From contig CM055894.1 in assembly GCA_029582155.1 (NCBI GenBank), positions 34,939,132 to 35,003,131 of the forward strand: a DNA stretch of 64,000 nt. Reading direction: 5' to 3'. Positions 45,197 to 56,386 of this stretch are shown piece by piece. The notes beneath the pieces were generated by a model. The model did not search any database. It was not told the origin of the DNA and saw nothing but the letters and a program-made list of their open reading frames with translations. Source of the DNA: Panopea generosa. Taxonomy: Eukaryota > Mollusca > Bivalvia > Adapedonta > Hiatellidae. How positions within the stretch are numbered: position 1 is the first letter of the stretch; every line of letters starts with the position of its first letter. Both the position numbers and the translations under genes were made by a program.

Positions 45197-45478
45197 AGTA
45201 AGTGAGTGAGTGAGTGAGTGAGTGAGTGAGTGAGTGGGTGGGTGAGTTAGTGAGTGAGTGAGTGAGTGAGTGAGTGAGTGAGTGAGTGAGTGAGTGAGTG
45301 AGTGAGTGAGTGAGTGAGTGAGTGAGTGAGTGAGTGAGTGAGTGAGTGAGTGAGTGAGTGAGTGAGTGAGTGAGTGAGTGAGTGAGTGAGTGAGTGAGTG
45401 AGTGAGTGAGTGAGTGAGTGAGTGAGTGAGTGAGTGAGTGAGTGGTTGGGTGGGTGGGTGAGTGGGTGAGTGAGTGAA
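45197..45478. repeat. (GAGT)n microsatellite, ~280 bp
   Basis: Near-perfect GAGT repeats with a few GGGT units at both edges. The complement (ACTC)n is a known tail of some molluscan SINEs, but no SINE body adjoins it here. Confidence 0.97.
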
Positions 45479-46554
45479 CCAGTGAGTACGTAATTAAGTA
45501 ATTAAGTACGTAATTAAGTTAGTAAGTTTAAATATTGCCACATGTACAGTATTAAAAACTTATTCAGTGAAACCTGTCATTAAAATAGAAAATACATCTA
45601 GAATTATGGCATGGAGATCACTTTTGGAATAGTGTTCAGCACCAAAACAAATATTTGTACGAAATTTATTTCCTGAACTTGAACACTTTAAACATTATAT
45701 ATTTGTTTTTGTTTTTCTTGAGAAAAAATAACTGTAATATAAACATTAGCATTGTTTATCCATTGTCTGTTTTACCAAGTCAACCAACAAACAAAATAAA
45801 CCAATAACAAACACAATGCACGAGCTTATATGGACTCAAAACCAGATAAAATAAATAACACAGCACTTATTCAAAATAATGACAATGAATCTCTAAAAAT
45901 TATTGATATCGAAATATTCATAAATTCTCCTTAACCAAATTAGTCTGATTAATAAACTTAAATAAACTCAATGATTATGGTAGTAAACTGATTTCCAAAG
46001 TTATATGCAAGAAATATATCAAAAGTTTTAAAAGTGTCAAATTTGTGTAAAATTCGTAATAGAGTCATATGCTTGTTTATTATTTTCGTCTACGGTATCA
46101 ATACTCTTAAATATGCATTGCACAATCCACGTGAACAACATATATGATATGCTATTATATTTTGGAGTCCATCTGTAAGCAACAAATATCAATCCACATA
46201 TACAGAAACAAATGATAAAATTAGTCGACGAAACATGGTAGTAATTGCAGTTTATTGTCAAGGCTGTAAACATGTCGAGGTACAACAGTGGTCCTACTCC
46301 GAGCCATGTCTTTTTATGTCAGGACTACCAATATTTTGTATTCATCAAAACATCGCAGTACTGGCGAATCAGCTTTGGTGTAAAAACCATCCCTACTTAG
46401 TGACTGTACCGTATCATAATACAACATAACACAGTGAATTTCTGCAAAATCTCTATTTTCCAATTTTTTTATCTTTCGTTATTTTTATTGACAAAGTATC
46501 GCAGTTTGAAGAGCACGACAGTACTATCACAAAAAGGTAATCCAATTGGAATTT
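45479..46554. other. Gene-free stretch, downstream of the minus-strand receptor gene
   Basis: AT-rich. Overlapping frames at 46037-46285 (minus) and 46235-46429 (plus) have no support. Confidence 0.4.
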
Positions 46555-46560
46555 TTTATT
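46555..46560 (-). terminator. Candidate polyadenylation signal for the minus-strand receptor
   Basis: TTTATT on the plus strand gives AATAAA on the minus strand, about 250 nt after the stop at 46811. Confidence 0.4.
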
Positions 46561-46627
46561 TCCAACATTTAACAGCATACAGTCAATTGTTTTTGACAAT
46601 AATATCCAAATATACAATAAAGGTTTA

Positions 46628-46690
46628 GTAATAACACCGTCACGTGACCAGTGGGCGGAGCGATTGTCATTTTCGCGTCATATACACAAA
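46628..46690. repeat. AACACCGTCACGTGACC block, second copy at 1945-2000
   Basis: AACACCGTCACGTGACCAGT, GGCGGAGCGATTGTC matches AACACCGTCATGTGGCTAGT, CACGGAGCGATAGTC near 1.96 kb. This copy retains a CACGTGAC E-box and a GGGCGG box. It lies in the putative 3' UTR of the minus-strand gene. Confidence 0.6.
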
Positions 46691-46810
46691 TAGCGTAACA
46701 TTATACTTTACAGCGATACTATGAAATGCCTTATAAATGTGTTTTCAATTGTACAATATATGCAATATTCAGCTGCAGGTTAACGTATATCTATTCCCAT
46801 TGTTTGGCTG

Positions 46811-46815
46811 TCAAT
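46811..46815 (-). CDS. Last coding bases of receptor gene (stop codon)
   Basis: After the acceptor CCCTTTTTTCCAG, the two bases AT complete a split Asp codon from the previous exon and are followed at once by TGA (46813-46811). The protein ends ...YLEMNQEQD. The exon continues as 3' UTR. Confidence 0.6.
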
Positions 46816-47065
46816 CTGGAAAAAAGGGAAAAAATCACTTATAATATGCAATAAGCTAAATGCTAAGAGTAGTAGTTATATGTAGACTTTCTTATTGACA
46901 ATTAAACATACTTTAGTGTGGTTATTGTAAGTAGTACTTGTAGCTGTTGTTTTGTTAATTATTTTACTAGACCTAGTTTTCTGTTTATACATGTGTGAGA
47001 AATATCATGTCTATTACATACATGTGTATAGAAGATATACGTTTACATGTGTACATATTAATTAC
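46816..47065 (-). other. Intron of receptor gene
   Basis: Bounded by GTAATT at the 5' side and TTTTTTCCAG at the 3' side; no other feature. Confidence 0.5.
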
Positions 47066-47145
47066 CTTGTTCCTGATTCATTTCTAAATATATTTTCTCC
47101 GTTGGTGTGTCACAGTTAAGTGCTTCATATATATTTTCGAATGTC
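47066..47145 (-). CDS. Receptor cytoplasmic exon with YEAL and YLEM
   Basis: Acceptor TATTTATTTTCAG, donor GTAATTAA. Entered in phase 2 it reads R-TFENIYEALNCDTPTEKIY-LEMNQEQ and leaves in phase 1. Two tyrosines sit in signalling contexts: IYEAL (YxxL) and IYLEM (YxxM, the classical binding motif for PI3-kinase p85 SH2 domains). YxxL/M motifs may also serve endocytic sorting. The spacing of the two tyrosines is 13 residues. Phase agreement with both neighbours and the strong splice sites make this one of the best supported exons in the window. The receptor family is not identifiable from the tail alone. Confidence 0.75.
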
Positions 47146-47498
47146 CTGAAAATAAATAGATATATACAAAGCATTAATTGTTATATTAACCCATATCATG
47201 ATAACACTTTTACAATTATCGTAGATCTGCAGATTGTTATTTAGTTTTGAGCAGTGTAAGATGTGTAACAGTTCTAGTAATTTACGGTGCAAGATTGGAA
47301 TTCATGCAGATTAATACTAGAATTGTCCGCTCTTAAAATGTCCAACATACCAACGCTGGGAGTGCACATGCACAAATATGACAATCCGGCAAATCAATGA
47401 TAGGATTGTCCGTGCTCAACGTAAGACAAACTGTTATGACACAAAAGTTAACACTGACATTTTACAAATTTTGCATTAAGTTTAATGCACGAACATAC
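47146..47498 (-). other. Intron of receptor gene
   Basis: GTATGT donor to TTATTTTCAG acceptor; nothing else seen. Confidence 0.5.
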
Positions 47499-47532
47499 CT
47501 GCCCGTAGCTACATTATCGTAATTGACCGCCT
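47499..47532 (-). CDS. Receptor cytoplasmic micro-exon with VNYDNV
   Basis: Acceptor CCGTTGTTTCAG, donor GTATGTTC. The 34 nt, entered in phase 1, read E-AVNYDNVATG-R. VNYDNV fits the ITIM consensus (V/I/L/S-x-Y-x-x-V/I/L) that recruits SH2 phosphatases such as SHP-2; whether it works so here is unknown. It joins in frame to the next exon to give NYDNVATGRTFENIYEAL. It can be entered directly from the transmembrane exon, which also ends in phase 1. Confidence 0.7.
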
Positions 47533-48302
47533 CTGAAACAACGGTATGAAAATAATGAACATAAAAATCAAAACATCTTAAAGTTCAACGTAATCCTAAA
47601 ATTTTAGGTTATCTATAATTATACTTGTCAGTTTCCAAATCATAAACATAGGAGATCAATAAACACATAACGCATTTCGAAATACAATTCTGTTAATGAT
47701 TTTGTAATAAAGAATGTATGAGGTGATCATATGTGTACATAATAATAGTTAACTGTGTAGCTGTTAATATTTTAGTGTAATAATATAAACTTAAAAAGCA
47801 TATGCATGTGCAATTATATGTATATACATGTTAAAGACGTACAGATGAAAGTATATGTATACATTGTAAACTTGTGCATGTGAAATGTGTAAACCTATAC
47901 ATGTGAAATTACATTTGTAACATGAACATTAATAAAACTCAGATCTCAACAAACACTTTTAGATTTATTTGAAAATTAAAAGGATCTTTCAATATTAAAG
48001 AAAAATGAAATAAGACCATGTGATATAAAACTTACTTGTACTTTATTAGAATGATATTCTGTTTGGTAATTAAACAATTGTTTTGGATGTTTATAGCATG
48101 ACTGATATAATAACGAAGTTTCAGTCACTTACAATTATGATTTGAGATCAGCTTCGTATTGTCTATCTTTTCTTTGATAGAACTGAGTTGTAGTTAAGAA
48201 TGTGTTACGAATAATTTAAAACGTATTTATTATCTATTCCTCAGAGATAATTAATTTGATGAGTAAAACATTGTTATTGTTATAGGTGACAATGGGCGTT
48301 AC
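47533..48302 (-). other. Intron of receptor gene
   Basis: AT-rich; no exon or repeat recognised. Confidence 0.5.
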
Positions 48303-48364
48303 CGTCCATAGAAGTAGAACTGTAATCGACATGTGCATCGTTGTTTGTTTCGTTGTTGCATTTC
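48303..48364 (-). CDS. Candidate 62-nt cassette exon of receptor gene
   Basis: Acceptor AATATAATCTTGTAG and donor GTAACG (weaker than its neighbours') bound 62 nt. One frame reads KCNNETNNDAHVDYSSTSMD and leaves in phase 1, matching the next exon (47532). But the transmembrane exon ends in phase 1, which would force a different frame (GNATTKQTTMHMSITVLLLW) that meets a stop in the next exon. So it is a decayed exon, an alternative exon that truncates the tail, or an exon joined through one not yet seen. Skipping it gives a continuous frame. Confidence 0.35.
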
Positions 48365-48947
48365 CTACAAGATTATATTAGATGTTTACCTATAAGATGT
48401 ACAGACCAGAAAATGATTCTTAGCAATTAGTATGCATATATGTTTATAATACACAATATAAACAAACTGGTTTATAGAAATACATACATTTTCTTATAAA
48501 ATATAATGACATTTAATTATTTCCTATAATGTTTTAAACTCAAAAGCATTAACAATCAGTGTTATAACCTCTTTTTGCTTAAATGACGCCTGCATCACAG
48601 TACATTTTATATGGAATCCATATAATCAAAGATAGTATGAAAATATACAAAATAAACATTTATTTGATATAAAACAATCATGAGTATTGTATTCTATTTA
48701 ACAAACATATATTATATGTGTAAATAATAAGTCATAAGCATCATGGAAATAAATTGATAAAGAAGAACATGTTTGAAAACAAGCATATTTAATGTATCAC
48801 TGGTAGACTGTTACAGGGCTTTTGTTTTCCTGCCGGATATTAGCTTAGCATGTTATGAAACCATATAGACATTTTGGTTATTGTAACTTTTATCATTTAT
48901 TTTGTGTATTTATAAATGAAGTTATACAAACGAATGTATAGGTTTAC
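48365..48947 (-). other. Intron of receptor gene
   Basis: AT-rich; nothing recognised. Confidence 0.5.
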
Positions 48948-49067
48948 CTTCAAAAATATATTGTCTGCGTCGCAAAATGAAAATAGTTAGCACTAGTATT
49001 ATACACAAAATGCTTATACCACCTATAATACCACCAGTTTCCGAAACACTGATGTCCTTGTTTTCTT
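48948..49067 (-). CDS. Receptor transmembrane exon
   Basis: Acceptor TTTCATTTTCAG, donor GTAAAC; 120 nt, phase 1 at both ends. It reads EENKDISVSETGGIIGG, ISILCIILVLTIFIL, RRRQYIFE-G/E. An acidic juxtamembrane stretch, a ~21-residue hydrophobic helix starting with GGIIGG (a possible helix-packing motif) and an RRR stop-transfer cluster show a type I single-pass topology with the tail encoded by the downstream exons. A 120-nt symmetric transmembrane exon is common in Ig, EGF or scavenger-type receptors, but no ectodomain exon was found to choose among them. The 63-codon frame 48922-49113 reads through the donor and is not the real end. Confidence 0.75.
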
Positions 49068-49376
49068 CTGAAAATGAAACTCCAAATATAATCATGCTTT
49101 GAACCATTGACATCGCAATTAGTTCTGAGACAATTTAGCAAAGCATAACTTTCACTTATCACATGATCATAACGCCAGTTCATACTTAAGGTGATCGTGA
49201 AAACTACATAAGAATACGACTTAAGACTGGAATTATGTTTGTTTTCTAATCATACAAAACAAATTTGCTGTGCTTCATGGTAGATATCGTTGGATATGTA
49301 ATAGTTCATGTTGATATTATATAAAAACATCTCCTTTATTCTCTTTGTTAAAGAATGATTGTCTTTGTCGTACTTG
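49068..49376. other. Upstream intron of receptor gene
   Basis: An open minus-strand stretch up to ~49183 lies in another frame, and no second exon is supported. Confidence 0.35.
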
Positions 49377-49810
49377 TACATGTATATATTTCAATTATCT
49401 CCCTTTATGATACTAAAATACTATGATTTCACTGTATCTTCATGATCCAAACCGCAGCGATGGTCAAAGAGTAGAGCATGCAGAAGTCAATATCAAACTT
49501 GCAAAATAGTTTTAGAAGCTTTCTCGCTTGACGCTTACAATTAAGAGGATGGTTCTACGTCTGGTGTAAGTATAATATGACTGGGTGGGGTAACATACAA
49601 CTTCAATGTGTGTCAGCGCTTAGAAAACTGCTTCAAGAAAACACCGTCGCGATATAACTGAAATATTGTTGAAAGCGACGCTAAACACCGCACAACAACA
49701 TTCATCATCCAATGGATTTCTATGTATATAGGGTTTGAGTAGTTAATGAATCCTTTAATGGATCCTACTCATATAAATCTATCATTGCATGTATGTAAAT
49801 GATCTCAACA
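49377..49810. repeat. Dispersed repeat copy interrupted by a SINE
   Basis: Left part ATTTCAATTATCTCC ... TTCACTGTATCTTCATGATCCAA matches 50655-50715; right part GGATCCTACTCATATAAA, ATCATTGCATGTATGTAAA matches 50725-50810 and 51440-51500. The two halves are contiguous at 50.7 kb but separated here by 49451-49701. Confidence 0.75.
49451..49701 (+). mobile_element. Complete tRNA-derived SINE with target-site duplication
   Basis: The head AGCGATGGTCAAAGAGTAGAGCAT resembles an A box. The central GACTGGGTGGGGT and the 3' end TCGCGATATAACTGAAATAT, TGTTGAAAGCGACGCTAAAC are typical of a common molluscan SINE group. It is flanked by TCATGATCCAA (49440-49450) and TCATCATCCAA (49702-49712), an 11-bp target-site duplication with one mismatch. 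The uninterrupted paralogue at 50.7 kb shows the empty site. Confidence 0.8.
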
Positions 49811-49837
49811 GTCCAGTTTTAATGGTGGGGAAATACA

Positions 49838-49995
49838 TTAAAATGTATCTGGGTAGAACCACCATCATTCCGCAAGTAACTGGCAAACTTTCTCACATTA
49901 AGTTTTTGGAGCAAGCGGAACTCCAACCCACGACCTTAGCAGTGAGAGTTAAATGATCTTGGGCGGCGTCTTGTACCACTTGGCGGCGGATGACC
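49838..49995 (-). mobile_element. tRNA-Ser/Leu-derived SINE
   Basis: GGGTAGAACCACCATCATTC, CGCAAGTAACTGGCAAAC, TTGGAGCAAGCGGAACTCC and ACGACCTTAGCAGTGAGAG match the reverse complement of the 44600 copy; a decayed tRNA head lies near 49965-49995. Confidence 0.8.
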
Positions 49996-50654
49996 CTATG
50001 TGTACAAAGTATAATATAGTATATCAATAAAGAATAATTAGAATTAAATTGCTTCAATACAGTACGGGTAAGAAACGGTTACAGTACTCGTGTACCTGTT
50101 AGCGGCAACCCCGCTACATCGAATTCCCTCCTACTCTCCTCCATTAGTTGTCCGGGAATTTTGATATATCGCCGCCGCTCGATCGCCTTCTTTCACTACC
50201 CGATAAGCCTGTCTCAGAATAAGAAAACGCAACTCTCTATACAACTGTCACATGCTCAAATTAGTACACATGACTTTAGTACACATGGCTTTGTCTTTTA
50301 CATAAATGCATTATTCGTTATTCTAATTGTTTGTATTCGGCTTAAACAATCAAAGTTGAATTAACACAAAACATGAATGATGAAATGTAATTCATTAATA
50401 AATGCATAAATAGAAAAAGCGAATACTATCTGCGCTAAGCCATTCAACACGTTCTGTTTTACTGTTTCATTACTAACAACAATGTTCTGCATTGTACGCT
50501 TCATAGAACCACATCTGGCTGGAATTATACACGACTAACATGATAGGATGGGGTATTATATAATCACACTCCCTCGTATGCAAATGAAAAGCATAATACG
50601 ACATATATATATATATATATATACGCAAACATCGGAAATACCGTTGTCGTGATT
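49996..50654. other. Gene-free stretch with a CG-containing patch and (TA)n
   Basis: A GC-richer patch at 50090-50260 (GATATATCGCCGCCGCTCGATCG) has no recognised product; the 67-codon plus frame across it lacks support. A (TA)n run lies near 50603-50622. Confidence 0.4.
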
Positions 50655-51000
50655 TCAATTATCTCCATTTATGAAATAAAAACATATGATTTCACTGTAT
50701 CTTCATGATCCAACAGGTTTCTAAATATGTCCTTTATATAGCATATGACTACTCATGAATCCTTAACAGGATCCTACACATATAATGCTATCATTTTATG
50801 TATGCAAAGTGTCCCTCCATTCCATATGTGTTGCTTTGTAAAACCATAGTGTACAAGTCATTTTTGACACCAATTCTCTTGGGTAGATAGATGCTTTGAT
50901 CTGATGTCCATAGTTTGCATTGTAGCTAGACGAGCTTGCCTTAGTCTGGTCTGTTGATTTATGTTTGGTTGTTCACAAATATATATATTGAACGGTACAG
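50655..51000. repeat. Dispersed repeat copy, uninterrupted
   Basis: It carries both halves of the 49377-49810 repeat joined (ATCTTCATGATCCAACAGGTTTC) and extends to TAGTTTGCATTGTAGCTAGACG, which also matches about 545-580 and 51590-51610. Confidence 0.75.
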
Positions 51001-51112
51001 CTAACCCGCCATCTGACATTTATTTTCTCAAAAAGTATCAAAGCGATTTTCTTAAAATGTGGACTTGAATAAGAAAGAACATTTATGATAACAATGATCA
51101 ATACTGTATTTT

Positions 51113-51230
51113 TATGTCATCAAGGGCTAACTTAAACACTGTTTCCTAGGAACCTGAGAGATTAATCAGTACTCGAGCACAAACTGATAATTTTCAAACT
51201 TAATTCAGCAGAGACGAATGATAATGAAAA
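51113..51230 (-). mobile_element. SINE fragment (ATCAAGGGCTAAC family)
   Basis: The reverse complement shows CTCGAGTACTGATTAAT, AGGTTCCTAGGAAACAG and GTTAGCCCTTGATGACAT, as in the 13721 and 59257 copies. Confidence 0.65.
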
Positions 51231-51419
51231 GCAGTATTGTACATCAATCGTCACGGAAAATGAGACCAAGTGGGTATTCAAACACATTCTTTGCATTACA
51301 CCTATCCCGAATTGTCATACACAGCTTCTTAACCTTTCATAGCAGTGGGAATGAATGTGATTATTGTTACAATTTATTTACAATATATACGTTTATATAT
51401 ATATATATTAATCTGTCCT

Positions 51420-51780
<361 letters not shown>

Positions 51781-51937
51781 GGCCTAATGATCACTTACTT
51801 CTCACCACTGAGTTCGTGTCTGTCTTGGTCAAAAACAATTAAGTTGGCAAGTTGCTTGCAGAAGTAAAGTTGTTTTACTCAGTCATTCATCTGATATTTT
51901 TTTTCAATTTTTAAATAGATTGATCCTATGTATAACA

Positions 51938-53235
51938 AATCAAGAGGCCCAAAAGGGCCTCAATCACTCTAATGACAACAAATGGACAGATGATCATTTC
52001 AGAGGAAATGTTTTTTGGAAGGTCGTTTTTCACAAATCCTTTAGTAGACCATCCTGCAATGTTACTCATATAATATATCTAAGATCTATACATTGATCTT
52101 TCACAGAAAAAATGTGACCCATGTCCCGGCCCTAACAAACCTTTAAATGACCCAACCTCAACCGAACAATACACCAGATCTTAAAGACATCACTGGTACA
52201 TTTTGTTCTCTTTAATAGATTTTGGTAAAAACACACAATTCCCTTTAGCTGACAAGTATAAGGTTGCGGTCCCAATACAGGGATTACAGCTGGTGACACA
52301 CCCTTGATGTAATTGTTGTAAAGTATAAACAAATTCAAGTTTGACTAATTTTACAGCCAGTGTGGTTCCGGCTTAGAATATAATCACTGTCAATATCTAC
52401 AGTGAGGTAAGAATCCTCAGAAAGCGTGTTCTGTTCATTTTATCATTTTTGTCATGTTCATTATTGTTGTTGGAATACCAACCCCTGTGTGGTTCCAGGA
52501 AGCCATATGAGTGATGGCAAGGCTAGGATCACTGTGTCACATGCATGCCGTAGAAAGCAACAATTTGAATAATACGATAACATTTATTGGACTCTGCAGT
52601 TCTGCAGGTATACGGTTCTATGTTCATTCTACATATTTATTTGTTGATGAATCTTTTTAATGTGTCTGTTAATTTGTTTGTTGTGTTGTTATTGTTTTTG
52701 TTTTTTATTATTTTTTTTTTGTACATGTAGAGAAAGCCTGTAATCTTCCTTCCACTATTTTTGTAAACTACACTTGTGTCTTTAAAATGGTTAAACTTCT
52801 AAAATAGATTTGAAAAATAAAATTTACTGATTTTCCATCATGAGTGTTCATATGTTAAAACCATTGTCTCCTTAATGGGCCCCAGTTCCCTTTTTTAAAC
52901 TAATATGAAACATTTATTCATGAGCAAATTTAGCTCATCAGTTCTCGAGATAAAGATGTTTTAGATATTTTCATTTTATCATTTTTTAACCACTGCTTGC
53001 CATTTATATACTAGAATATTAAATCTCCATCAACAGTTGTTATGACTTAACAATACTCCAGATTTCAAGATGTTTAAAAAATGAGAAACAAAAAAAGACT
53101 TCTATTCCTGTCTTCCCATAGCATTTCCATTTAAAGATCAAAGTCCCGTTACCGTACCTAGCCCCTTCAATTGAACAAACTTGTAATCCCTTCAAAAATG
53201 AATCATTTATACAAACTATGAATGCATTCAATGGC
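51938..53235 (+). repeat. Bivalve AAGAGGCCC repeat, degenerate copy
   Basis: It starts with AAATCAAGAGGCCCAAAAGG, GCCTCAATCACTC, a short palindrome remembered as the end of a repeat abundant in bivalve genomes, with a downstream GACCCATGTCCCGGCCC tract. Near 52860-53235 modules like those at 7022-8060 appear (AGCTCATCAGTTCTCGAGA, CTTCCCATAGCATTTCCATT, TAAAGATCAAAGTCCCGTTA, TTGAACAAACTTG). The extent between the two is inferred. Confidence 0.5.
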
Positions 53236-55286
53236 CACAGACTACTTTTCTGTGATGATGTTAAACAAAGGCGTTTTCAACTTTTAGTTTTCACTTGTAT
53301 TTCTAGTTCTAGACATTTATATCAGCTTGATTGTGACTTATTTCTTGAGTAATACTTTCAATAGAGTCAGTACTGGGTTTCATTTTTGAGAATCAAAGGG
53401 GCGAGTCTAGATTAAACCTGTGACCTGTCGTCAGCAGCTAAATGCCTATCCACTACACAAAACTGCCCGCATTATCTTATAGCGGTTTTGAGTGATCATT
53501 GTGGTTGTCAATGAAGATATTAGAATATATAAAAAAATTACCAGAATTAGCATTTTTCATAAATTGATGGAATTCATTTGAGTCCCTATTTATTAAGGAC
53601 ATTTTTATAAAAAAAATATACATTTGGACAAAAATATCTTCTTTGAAATGAACTATGTTAACACTCATTTTGCAGTAAATATATATATCATGTCTAATAC
53701 TGGCCTAAGGCTTTATTATTTCGACACAAAAAGTAACTGAGTTGTCAATTTCTTATATATTGTTTTAGTTTAAACATGATCCAAGTTGTCTGGAGTACAT
53801 ATTGCAGTAGATTATTTCTCGAAGTCAAAACATCCTTGATGTTCTCTTCATTGTTTTTTTTTTGTTTGTATCCACTCATTCTGAAAAACAATTAAACATA
53901 ATGTAATTGGGTAATGTAACTTTTAAATCAAAACAACAATGATTTGTTTTTTAATTTAGCACTTCAATAAAAATGCTTTGCCAGCAACAGCAGTGAATGT
54001 TTTAATATTGAACCTTTTTTGTTTAATAATATGCTTTTATTCACATCGAATATTTAAAAGATTTTGCATGTATAGTTTACAACACTGACATATTTAAGAT
54101 AGACTACACATATTATTACAATCATATACATGTATATAATTATATTTAAAGTTTGTTTTTCGGAATTATGTAAATCTATAATATAAATATGTTATTATAT
54201 CGCTAGTCATATTTTTTAAAAGTAAACCTATAATGTAGATATGTAGATGTCCCTTAAGTTATAAAACTTAAGTATTTATTTGATGCAAACTCTTTTTTTT
54301 AATCATATGAGCTAAATGTTGAGAATAGAAACAAAGAGAAACAAAGAGGATCGATAGTGAAAAGGTGAAAGTGGTAGTAGAAGAAGAAAGTTACCAAGAT
54401 GTTTTGGTTTTTTTTTAAAGGTATATTTTAAAAATATTATTTTCTAATATAGCATACTAAAAACTAAAAGGTGCCCATTTCCGGTTATGTATATCTAATT
54501 AATATTGATAAGAGCGATGTGTTTTCAATTTCATTTTGTTTTCCAAAAAGGTTTTAAAATCATTTAAAGACGTTTCTACGGGTTGTTACTGCGCATCGCT
54601 ACGCGCATAATTCCTTTCTGTTACTTTCAGTTTCGGGGTCTAATGTCGCCGTTTGGTTAATTAAAAGTCGAGCCTCATTAGGATATTTACAAAACGAAGT
54701 ATTTTCATTTCGATATGTCAGAAATGTAAATTTTGTCAAGGAAGCGATCGAAAAGCACGGAAGAGTATATTGTTTTTCGTTCTAAACCAACAGAAGTGCT
54801 TGTACATAACGAAGTCGAAAAAACAACTACGAAATATAATCAATACTCGTATTGGTAACATTTCGGATAACTCATTTTCGGATATGGATCATTTGTGAAT
54901 TTGTTCCAAAGCGCTGAATACATAATGAATATACCTGAAACAATATTATTCATACCGGGATGGAGACAAGGAAGAATAAATCTTGAATTTTGACATTTAT
55001 CTGACCTGATGCATGTAAAAGTTTGGTATTGAAGGAACACTATGGAAGACACTTATATGGGTCAACGTTATACATAAACTGTATATGTGGAAGTATAAGA
55101 ACAGTGGAAACAAACAAGACACATCGATTAAACAGGAAAAGTCCAATAGCATTTGACATCAACACAAAGCAATTGAGTATAAGGTTAGTTGATGCTTTAT
55201 CATAACTCACTGATCAATATTAATGTATCACATAAAACTTACTTTATGATTTCTATAAAAAGTGATTCATTGGTTGAATATTTACA
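53236..55286. other. Gene-free stretch
   Basis: A decayed tRNA-like head on the minus strand at 53395-53475 (TGTGTAGTGGATAGGC). A GC-richer patch at 54575-54700 has no partner. Frames at 54840-55052 and 55023-55205 are unsupported. Confidence 0.4.
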
Positions 55287-55500
55287 TCATTTTTATGCCA
55301 TCGAGGGCTAACAGACGATCACCTAACCACTGTTTCCTGGAATTAACCAGTATTTGAGCACACCCCATCTCCGCAAGTAACTGATAGCTTTCCCACTTGA
55401 AACAGCGGTGAGAGACGATCGATAAAGAGACATAATGCTGTATATCTATCATCCTGGATACTGTTGCCAGGCGGGGATTCGAACAGTATTCTTACATTGA
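55287..55500 (-). mobile_element. SINE (CTCGATGGCAT family), B box and body
   Basis: The reverse complement has GTTCGAATCCCCGCCTGGC (B box), TCTCACCGCTGTTTCAAGTG, GGGAAAGCTATCAGTTACTT, GTGCTCAAATACTGGTTAAT and GTTAGCCCTCGATGGCATAA. The 5' half of the tRNA head is lost. Confidence 0.75.
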
Positions 55501-56386
55501 GTAAATGTTAAAAATAAATTTATACACCGTCATGTTCTGTGTTTCCTGTTAAACAGAAAATTGTTACATGAATTATGAAAATAAGAAACTATTCAACACA
55601 TTTCAGGAATGCTAAACAGAGGCTCAGGTAACAGATGGATTGAGATGTCGGTGCTTTAAATACCTGTAGTGGTTTCATTAACTATGAAGAGACAATCAAT
55701 ATCGTGACATAGACAACGTGTACAGAAACACTAAATGAAAGAGTGACAATCATCAAAAGGGGCCAATGGTAATTATTAATTAATGTAATTTAACCGTTTC
55801 AAATTATTTCTACTATGGATTACAACAAAACAATCATGAGCACAACAGATGATCTGAGGGGGATCAAACCTGTGAATACTTGTTTGGCACACCCAATATC
55901 CATGCAAATAACTGACAACTTTCCCACTTGAATCAGTGATTAAAATTTGAATGACAATTCAAAGATTAAAGTTGGAAGTAGCTCAGTACAGGAATAAAAA
56001 TTTCAAGTTAATGTAATAATAATGGATGACAGTGCGACTACTATAGCCAAGATAAATACAAGAAAAAATGACTTGAATGGACTCGTAGATAAAACTAGAT
56101 ATTATGTTGAGTAGCAGGTCACTGGTGATCCAACTTTGATTGACAGTACATGGTTTTACGGTTACCACTAGGCCTCTAACATTTCAAACTTTTACATCTA
56201 TTGATGTTCATCAATTACCCAGTATATATGAAATATATAAAAGCAATTTAACAGTAATTACATTATAAATTACAAATATTATAATTGCTATTTAGTGCAT
56301 CATTTAGAAATATGAAAGTTACTTCTGCAATGAAACTTCATTTATAAAAATTACAAGAGATAAATTTCAAAATTTTGACAACTTTA
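55501..56386. other. Gene-free stretch with a SINE fragment
   Basis: A partial minus-strand SINE at about 55855-55945 (GGGATCAAACCTGTGAATAC, GCAAATAACTGACAACTTTC). Nothing else is recognised. Confidence 0.5.

Noticed and set aside
45197-45478. GAGT repeat as a CRISPR-like or regulatory array
   Set aside because: A simple tetranucleotide microsatellite with no spacers; ordinary in molluscan DNA.
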